NCBI GenBank assembly: GCA_013368315.1
Contig: JAACJM010000020.1
Location: 124,001-188,000, forward strand
Reading direction: 5' to 3'
DNA: 64,000 bases
Source of the DNA: Tetrapyrgos nigripes
Lineage: Eukaryota; Basidiomycota; Agaricomycetes; Agaricales; Campanellaceae
Shown: in pieces, positions 56,509-64,000 of the stretch
How the letters are laid out: every line of letters begins with the position of its first letter
Numbering within the stretch: the first letter of the stretch is position 1
Position numbers and translations under genes: made by a program
The notes under the pieces: model-generated
Told to the model about the DNA's origin: nothing
What the model saw: only the letters and a program-made list of their open reading frames with translations
Database searches by the model: none

Positions 56509-58568
56509 TCAATCCCAACCTTCAGTACACGGCTTATCGGGACGACGACTGTTTCTCCCTTTACACTCCAACTTGCCACAATCTTTGCACGGATTAGTGC
56601 AATAAGCACGTCCGCCTTTCCCTTTACATTCCGGAGAACCACATTTCGAACAATGACGAGGACTACGTTGTTTCCGAGCAACCTCGTCCATAGAAGCTGC
56701 ACTATGATACACTTGAGTTTCTGAACTATTCGCAAACGGGTATGGGCGTTTCAATTCGTTCCCGTTGGTGGTGACAGGCGTGGATGCATTATTGATAACA
56801 GGTGTCGAACTGGATGAGGACATAATTTGGCTAATGGAATTTGGCACTTCAGGCGCCTGTGCAGGAGAATTTGCAGGAAAACCAGCACTCAATGAGTAGG
56901 AAGGAAACGAGGGTGCTGCCGTATACACACCGTAAGGTGGGGGATTATTCGTAGCAGGATTGGTGTTTTGGGATGGAGAAACCGCAGACGAGCTGACGTT
57001 GGAAGAATGCATGTCTGCCATGTCCACATCCGATGCAGGTGGGTACACTAGCTCCGAGTTGGTTAACGCTGGAGATGGGGTTACAGTAGAATTAGGGCCG
57101 ACAGCTGCGGTGTTGGCTTTCCAAGCATCACCGTAAGCATCCGTTATCACCTGAAGACGGCTAGATCAGATTCTATAATCTCCGGACTGTTAAAAGCCTC
57201 CACGTACAGCTGGCACCGACTGTTGCGGGACATGAACAGGCTCATTTGGGTGAATAAAGGCATCGCCAGCCTGATTCATAGCAAAACTCTGGTGCAAATA
57301 ATCCTCGACTTCGAGCTCGTCCTGCTCAGAAGGCTTCTCCTCGGGTTCCTCAGGAACACCATTATGAATGTCATGCAGCAGCTGCAAGATGACATCCTTC
57401 TTCAATCCAGCTCTCAAACTGCCTAGAACCATATTCCACAACACCTTTGAGACTCCGCGCGGCTGCCAATTCCAGACATTGGGTCCAGTTCCCATATCCT
57501 GATCGTTGGACAACAAACGAGCGGGAAACTCTTCTTTTAATTTGTTGGGAAGGGCTCGCCAAATAGAAGGATCCGTGCTAGCAAACTTTCGTCCTTCCGA
57601 ACCCGCTTGCTCGATGCACATGCGGCTTCCACAAACATATTCGCATCCAATGATGAAAAAAGGACGTTCAATATCGTACACCTTGATGGGACCGGATTTA
57701 ATCCGACCGTGATTGGTGAGAGGGGAAGAACAGGTTGGACATGCAATTCCGTTAAACACGAGAGGCTGGGGATCCCAGTACAGGAAACGATGATCAGGTG
57801 GTGTGCGTGCAGTGGATGAAGAAGCGGTCAACGAAAAGTATGCTGGTGACGTTGGAAGCCAAAACGTCTTCAAGATCGAGTATAGGGTAGGAATAGGCGA
57901 CGTGGTCGGTGCGAGCGAATTCAAATGAGATTTGAAAGCTTCCTTGACGCTGGAGGAAGATTGAGGGTATGTCATGGCGGAGAGAGCAACGAGCAAACTG
58001 GCTAGGAAGCTTTGCGGATTGGTCCTGGACAGTTCAGCCCAGTCATCGTGTTCAATGACAGTGGGCCTTGGCACAGGAGCCGAGATGGATGGAGGGATGC
58101 CTGGAGTAGGTGCGATCACGGGTGCACTGATGGACTGCGTTGTCGGTGTAGTCTTGGTAAACGATTGTATTCATGGGACACACACACACGCACCTGAGTG
58201 CCTGATGCTTGAGTAGACGCACTAGTTCCGCCAGCAGTATCCTTTTTGCGCGCTCGAGAGCCGACTGAACCAGCGGGGAGTCCATCTCTTCTAGGGCGCC
58301 CTACTGGTCGCTTGCCAGTGATTGGATTCTGTCCATTGTTGGTCTTGGGCTTTTGAGCAGGTGGTGCTGAGCCATCGGTGACGTGTTTCTTTCCGCTGCC
58401 TTTCGGACGACCTGGTCTTCGTTTGACTGGCGGTTGGGGTTCGTCCATTCCGTTGGCGGAGTTATTATTTTGGTTGGGGTTGAGAAACGAATCAGGTGTG
58501 AGGTTGTGCAAAGCCCCATTAGCGAAGGACGGTTCTTGATCGACGATAGAGACGTCCATGTCGTCCAT
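56509..58568 (-). CDS. AT-hook protein with C-terminal Cys-rich cluster, probable nuclear factor
   Basis: Three exons: 58568-58194, 58134-57208 and 57150-56509 (introns starting GTGCGT and GTACGT), 647 residues. The N-terminus carries two AT-hooks, KRRPGRPKGSGKK and KRPVGRPRRDG, which bind the minor groove of AT-rich DNA. The middle domain has CPTCSSPLTNHGRIKSGP, YDIERPFFIIGCEYVC and CIEQ, spaced Cys that could fold into a zinc ribbon as in some transposase-derived CxC domains. The C-terminus has a dense cluster (HCSKCGSPECKGKGGRAYC, then NPCKDCGKLECKG) in a basic context. All exons are intact. It looks like a chromatin or transcription protein, possibly domesticated from a KDZ-type element; this is inference. 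Confidence 0.75.
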
Positions 58569-59045
58569 GTCGCCGAAAGCTGAATGGAGATGAAAGCGAT
58601 GAATACATTGACAACATTAGGAAAGCGGAAAGGGCAAAAAGGATTTGTAGGGTACCGATATGGTTTTTTAAGTCGGGATCACGGTATCTATGTGAACAAA
58701 AATACCTACCGAAACAACCACTCTAAGTCGCTGCAGAAATTTAGGTAGTTTTGGAAGTGCAGATCGTGTACAAGAAGGCCAGAAGAAGAGAGGGAAAGGG
58801 GGCAATCACGAAGAAAGGAACGATGGTTGAAAATGAGACAAGATTTAATTTCTTTGATATGTAAGCCCTTTTATTTATATTTGGACTTAAAAGTTAACAT
58901 GCCCTGTCAATCAATGATTGGACTGAGGCGTCAGAGCGACTCTAACAATTTACAACAGCTATTAAAGTAGTACATACAAGTTGAGGAATTACAGCGTAGA
59001 TAGAGTGCCCAGACAAACTTCAGTCGCCGAATACGCAGGCCCAGA
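58569..59045. other. Intergenic, no gene supported
   Basis: Promoter side of the AT-hook gene and 3' flank of the next - strand gene. Confidence 0.4.
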
Positions 59046-59703
59046 CTAATATCGCAGTCCGCCACTGCCATCCTCACGTCCCACCTTGGCATTTTCATCA
59101 TGCTTATTATCTCTCTGTGTAGAAGACACCTCTCTTTTCCGTTGCGGGGCAGCTGCAGTCCACTTGCGTGGACGAGAATTTCGAGTGGCTGGACGCGTCC
59201 CACGTTGATCCTGATTTTTGGAAGAATCAGATTTGGCGTTATGCGATGTTGGAGAAAATAGTGTTTGAGGTAAAGATGTCATAAGGAGAGATGGCCCTTG
59301 AATGGACTGGCTGTCAATGGATTCCGAAGAAAATGAGAAGAGGCTGGGAGTTTGGTCCTCCTCCGCTGTATGACCCTCCACTTCTGACTCGGACAGTAAT
59401 CACCGAGGTGGTTGATATACTCTAGACTTCGGACGGGAGATTGCCGTAAAAGAGACAATGTAGGCAATGACGATCAGGAGTAGAATAATGAAAGTTGGGG
59501 AGAAGACGACATACGGGTGTTGGATTGTTTATGGCCTCTTCCTCTTCCAGCAGACTCAGTATGGCCTCAGCAATCTCAAGCTGATCGAATTCAGTCTGAG
59601 AAACGAAGTTGTTCGGAGACGGAGTCGAGTAGAATTTTCCGTAGACGACAAAGCCATCATTCTGGAAACGTTGAGTATTTGTGGAGTGGGATGTAGATGC
59701 CAT
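59046..59703 (-). CDS. Small unknown protein, acidic helix plus basic tail
   Basis: Two exons: 59703-59515 and 59387-59046, joined by a 127-bp intron (GTATGT to TCCGAG), 176 residues from ATG 59703 (MASTSHSTNTQ). The first exon encodes NDGFVVYGKFYSTPSP and an acidic helix (EFDQLEIAEAILSLLEEEEA). The second is Ser/Thr-rich and then strongly basic (RGTRPATRNSRPRKW, QRKREVSS), as in small nuclear proteins. No family recognised. The intron is longer than its neighbours, so the join is less certain. Confidence 0.55.
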
Positions 59704-60381
59704 GTATAGATTTGTTCTGCCAAATGCAACAACAGTGCAGGTAGAAGTAGATGATGAGGAGCAGAGCAGGGATGAGTGCATATTGGACGGAATTTTTGGA
59801 TGAGAATAAATTTCGGTTTTTTTTCCCGGCGCCGGAACTACTGTATATAGAAGTTTCGCCTACGAGCGGTCCCATATGGAGTAGTCCAACCATTGTTGAA
59901 ATACTCGAGATTTACATACTCCAGTTCAAAAATGCCCGACAAAAATGCACTCATCCCGCCGTGAGAGGCACAGCAGAGGTACCGCAGTTGGGTTAGTAGA
60001 AGTAGAAGTTAGGGTGCAAACAATGCCTGGTTCGAGCTTCTTTTGCTCTCAGCGTATTTCGGAAGCATTCTCGTCGAAGCTTGTGAGCTTGGACTAAGGT
60101 TGCTAAGGCTACACTTCAAAAATTTTTGCTCAACTTGAGGTCAACATCTGGGTAATAGATCTTGAAGGTGATATTGCAGAATATTTCACAGCAAAAATTA
60201 TTCTAGATGCTCCAGGATGCAGAGAGGCAGCAAGTAGACTAGGTTGTAGGCGCGAGGAGAGGAGGTACAAAATTTGGATTCAAGGTTGCAGCCAAACAAC
60301 CATCAGTGAGTTGGCGACCGAAAGTACTTTGTTATCTCCCTAGGCCCAAAACGCCTTTTATACCCCTCCTCTCCATCTTCC
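59704..60381 (+). other. Divergent intergenic region
   Basis: Between two divergently transcribed genes; it holds both promoters. A poly-T run near 59818 lies next to a CG-rich patch. No gene seen. Confidence 0.4.
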
Positions 60382-63300
60382 ATGCAGACCCTCGAAATTG
60401 ACACCCGTCGTCGCCAGGATGCGTACGACCTGCGTGGTCAAATCCATTCCGACTCAGACAACGAATACGGCCACCTCGATGGCCATGGAGACGCTGGCAA
60501 CTATGTTGGCACCGACGACGAAGAACACTCCGTCATGGAAGAGGATTCTGACCAGGGAGAAGGAGAAGACGACTTCATAGACGACATGGATGATGGTTCA
60601 TCCTCACTTTCCATCCCAAACGAGTCTATCGACTTTGACTTGGTATATTCCCTCCATAGTTTTGCAGCAACTGTGGAGGGTCAGGCGAATGTAGTGAAGG
60701 GAGATAGTCTGTTTTTGATGGATGATAGCAATAGCTATTGGTGGCTCGTTCGTGTCCTCAAGACTCAGGAAGTTGGATACATACCAGCCGAAAACATCGA
60801 GACGCCATTCGAGCGTCTCGCGAGGCTCAATAAACACAGGAATGTGGATGTGAGTTGCATTTCAGACTATTACAGTGCTCCTATAGTAACTCCCAACAGC
60901 TCGCCTCTCCCAACCAAGCCGAACTCCAAGAAAACCTTGCTGCCTCCCAAGACCGGCTCATTCAAAACTTGTCGCGTCAAGGTCGTACACCCTCTCCCAA
61001 TACCCTGCGCAACAATCGCAAAAGTGTCGACTTTCGCATATCCAAAAGGTTTCATAGATACCCACCTGCGATTTGGAGGGAAGAAGAAGAGGACGAAGAG
61101 GAGGATGTTGAGTGGGACGAGGGAGAATACGAGTCGGATGACACAGACCTTGCCGCTGAGGCTGAAGAGAGGTCGAGGGCAGATGCTGCTTCACGAGCAG
61201 GCTCTACCGTCATGGACGTGGACGATAGGGACGAAGAAAGTACAGGCAAAGTACGTTGGGGAGATCAAGGACCAGCTCAGCCAACACAGAACGGTGGAGC
61301 TGGTGGTAACATTCCCATCACATTACGTCCCGGGGAACAATCACAAACTGCAGAGCAGCAGCAGATACAAATCCAACGTTCACTTGACTCTATATCCCCT
61401 CAGCGTACATCGCCTCAGAACACTCTGAACCCTGCTGATAATCAGCTTTCTGGTGCCAATGCCAAGGGTCGTATTTCGCCTGCGAACCAGAGCCCAATCT
61501 CACCTGGCTCATCTGGACCACGTCGCATTGACCCTCTGGACCAACAGGAAACTGTACGCGTTACGATGACCCCGAGTATTGCCCGTGACTCCGAAGAATC
61601 GGCTACTTACAACTCCAATGCTATTGCACGCCAGGAGGAAGAACGCAAACGTCGTCTGGAAGTGGAATCTGAGGAGAACCGGAAGAGAGCCAAAGGAAAG
61701 GATGCACAGAAAATGGCACCTCCCGTCAGTTCTGCTAGTCTCAACGTTTCTGGCAATGGTGGTAGAAAATTGCAGAAGGAGCGAGTGGAATCCTCCCCCG
61801 ACGACGACGGCAAGGATAAGAAGAAAAAGGGCGGTTCCCTTCTCGGAGGACTGTTTAGTAGGCGGAAGGATAAGGACAAGAAGGAGGGCAAATCAAGTAT
61901 CTCGTCCTTCGAGACGGATATTCGTGCGTCTGAGGATTCCAGTCGTTCTGGTGGACGAGTATCTTCGTCCTCAGGCCATGATGCAGGAATGGCAGCATCA
62001 CCAACCACCGAAGCTGCTATGCAGCAGCAACAACAGAGTCAGCAACTCGCTCTGCGAAACTCGCAGGACCCGAGACGGGTTGGAGGAAGTAGCCCTGGAT
62101 CTGCAGCTTCTCCCACCAATATTCCAACGCAGAGCTCTTCTGCTTCCGTTTCAGAATCCGTTTCGTCGTCTCCCCCGTCCATTTCACATCTCCGTAAACA
62201 AGATCAGGAACAACAAGCCCTGTATCTGCAGTATCTCAACCGTTCACCTTCTGCTGCTCCAGAGCCCAATTATGGTACTTTACCTGCTCGTTTCAATAAT
62301 GCTTCCGTTGGTGGTGGAGGTCTGGGCCCGCCTGTTCATAAGCCTCGTCCGGGCTCTATCATTCTTACCCCAACTCCATGGATGGAAGTCATGTTCCCGA
62401 GCTCAGCGTCATCCGTGTCTTCGCTGGCAACCACCTCTCATCTCTGACTGAAGCCACCTTCAAAACGGTACTACTCAACTCCAGTACCTCCTCGGCCGAA
62501 CTCGTGAAGCAGGCAATCCAACGATTCCGTTTACCTGTAGAGGGTGAAGATGGTGGCGTCAGCGAGTATTACCTCACTATTAAACAAGTCGAAGGATCTT
62601 CTGCTGTACTCAAGGGTCACGAAAAGCCTTTAGAGGTTTTCGAGTCTCTCCAAGCGGCTATGGATGAGGAGTCTTCCAATTTCCTCTTACCCAAGGTCAA
62701 ACGAAGCTCGGTGGGGAGTATCTCCTCCGTGTCGAGTAACCTTTCCATGCATCCTGCGATCAAGAAGCTCCCCATGAATGATTTCACAGACGACTCTGCC
62801 GTCAAGTTCTACTTGAACAGGCGTTCCGCAGATGGCAGGGACTCGGCTCTTGATGATATGATTGAAGAGGAAGGAGACACGTTAATTGCTGCTGATACAT
62901 CAATTGGTTCAGGAGAATCGGTTGGAGGTAGACCACAATATCTAACGGTGACAACGGCTGGTGTACATAACGTGCAGCCTGAAAGGTTCCATTCGCCTTC
63001 ATTCCGATTTGCTGTGCAGGTGGTGATCAATGCTGATGATTTACCTGATGATATGGTTTTCGACCCCAGAGTGAGGCTATCGTCTTCAAGGGTACGTTGA
63101 AGGATAGGGATTCGAGGTCTCTGTCCATCTCGAGTAATCTTTCGGGATTGAGCAATACGATGAGGAGGAAGGTGTTTGTGTTCCCGAAGAATGCGACTGT
63201 GGCAGAGGTCATTGAGATTGGATTGGAGAGGTTTGGGATATTGGAGGGTGTGGTGGATGGTGGTGATGAGGTGGAGGACAAGCTTTCAAAGAGAAGAAGC

Positions 63301-64000
63301 GCACAGAGGGTCAGGTATGTCCTTATGGTGGAAGGTGGCGCTGGACTGTCTCATGGTATGTTTACTTATGCTTCCATCACTCTCTCAACTTTACTTAACA
63401 CACTGATTCTTGTAGAACGAGAACTTGCACCTTCGAGCAAAATTCTTGAAGCCTATTCTCGTCCACCGGCTTTCCGTCCGGCAATTAACCATTCCACCAA
63501 CATGAAACGTCGTTCTGTGGACTCTGGACAGTTGCTAGGCTCCATAGAAGATGTCAGTCCTGATGACCCAGTGTTCATCCTTAGACGTGCTACATCCTAC
63601 AGAAACACCAGTCACCGTGGCAAGCGCAATTCGGCACCTCTCGACGAACTCGCTCTACGGAACCTCCATAGAGAGAGCGCCTCCAGCAGCATCAGTTCCT
63701 CAGATCAAACTGTGCAAGCTGCACACGCAGGTTCCAGCGTCTTGGGAGCTCAGCAAACGGAGCAGAGGTCTATGAAGGAGATCATAGCTGCTCAGAGAGA
63801 GGCTTCCCGAGCTAACCAACGGAAAGCTTTGGCTACTCAAGCCAATGCAGTCCGCGGCGTTGATGTTCTCTACCTGGAAATGTACGCCTCAGAAGTGGAC
63901 GTTACGACCATGACGATAGGTTGAGATACTCGTATGTTGACCATGATGGTGAACAGTATGATATCTCTGATATCGTTGAGGAAGAGTTCAAGAATGCAGG
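60382..64000 (+). CDS. SH3-domain polarity/signalling adaptor, runs off the edge
   Basis: Start ATG 60382; exon 1 ends 60849, exon 2 starts 60900. After an acidic N-terminus there is an SH3 domain (VYSLHSFAATVEGQANVVKG, DDSNSYWWLVRV, VGYIPAENIETP) followed by ERLARLNKHRNVD, the arrangement of a conserved family of fungal polarity SH3 adaptors. Then a long disordered, Gln/Ser-rich region and, from ~62380, a folded part (ELSVIRVFAGNHLSSLTEAT, RKVFVFPKNATVAEVIEIGL, QRVRYVLMVEGGAGLSHE) that resembles one or two Ras-association-type ubiquitin folds. The reading frame slips three times, at about 62375, 63071 and 63865, each as if one base were missing. An intron lies at about 63357-63416. Because the family is conserved and flanks remain coding, base-call deletions seem likelier than decay. 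The 3' end is outside the window. Confidence 0.72.

Overview
The window is nuclear DNA of a filamentous fungus, almost certainly a basidiomycete of the Agaricomycetes. Genes are dense and split by many 45-60 bp GT-AG introns. There are 5' TATA boxes, a SWIM-type MULE transposase and enzyme families typical of mushroom-forming fungi. No rRNA, tRNA or CRISPR was recognised.

Left accessory region (1-11.6 kb). A complete 8,016-bp MULE-like DNA transposon (1975-9990) has 77-bp terminal inverted repeats and a perfect 9-bp target-site duplication. It sits inside a ~80-bp minisatellite. It carries a broken MULE/SWIM transposase and a broken TET/JBP-like 2-oxoglutarate dioxygenase on the + strand, and two small Cys/His-containing genes of unknown function on the - strand, one of them intact. 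Almost every nonsense codon in it is TGA where CGA (Arg) would fit, as expected from CpG methylation decay. Next come a 459-bp MITE with a TA target site and a decayed six-hairpin glycosidase that ends at the MITE.

Middle region (11.6-31.1 kb). A full P450, a divergent 14-TM-type MFS transporter and three unknown low-complexity proteins are followed by a truncated, inverted second copy of the P450. Then come a beta-carbonic anhydrase with a probable GC-AG intron, a type-B carboxylesterase and a convergent F-box/LRR-like gene with an in-frame TGA. P450 plus MFS looks like a small detoxification or secondary-metabolism pair, but no core biosynthetic enzyme is present.

Right region (33.4-64 kb). 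This half is mostly carbohydrate and stress functions: a secreted GH3 beta-glucosidase; three HSP20 copies (two intact + copies with heat-shock elements flanking an inverted pseudogene); a secreted GH31 alpha-glycosidase; ALG11, the ER mannosyltransferase; a small secreted protein; an acetoin-reductase-like SDR; a membrane-anchored GH5_9 exo-beta-1,3-glucanase; an AT-hook/Cys-rich nuclear-type protein; and an SH3-containing polarity-adaptor-like gene that runs off the right edge. A 3' fragment of the GH31 gene recurs inverted 9 kb away. The GH3, GH31 and GH5 products would act together on glucans and oligosaccharides outside the cell or at the wall, while ALG11 supports glycosylation of such secreted proteins.

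Single-base frame breaks recur: one in the GH5 gene, and three in the SH3 gene that all behave as 1-bp deletions. They could be assembly errors or real decay. All exon joins were made by eye from splice signals and reading frame.
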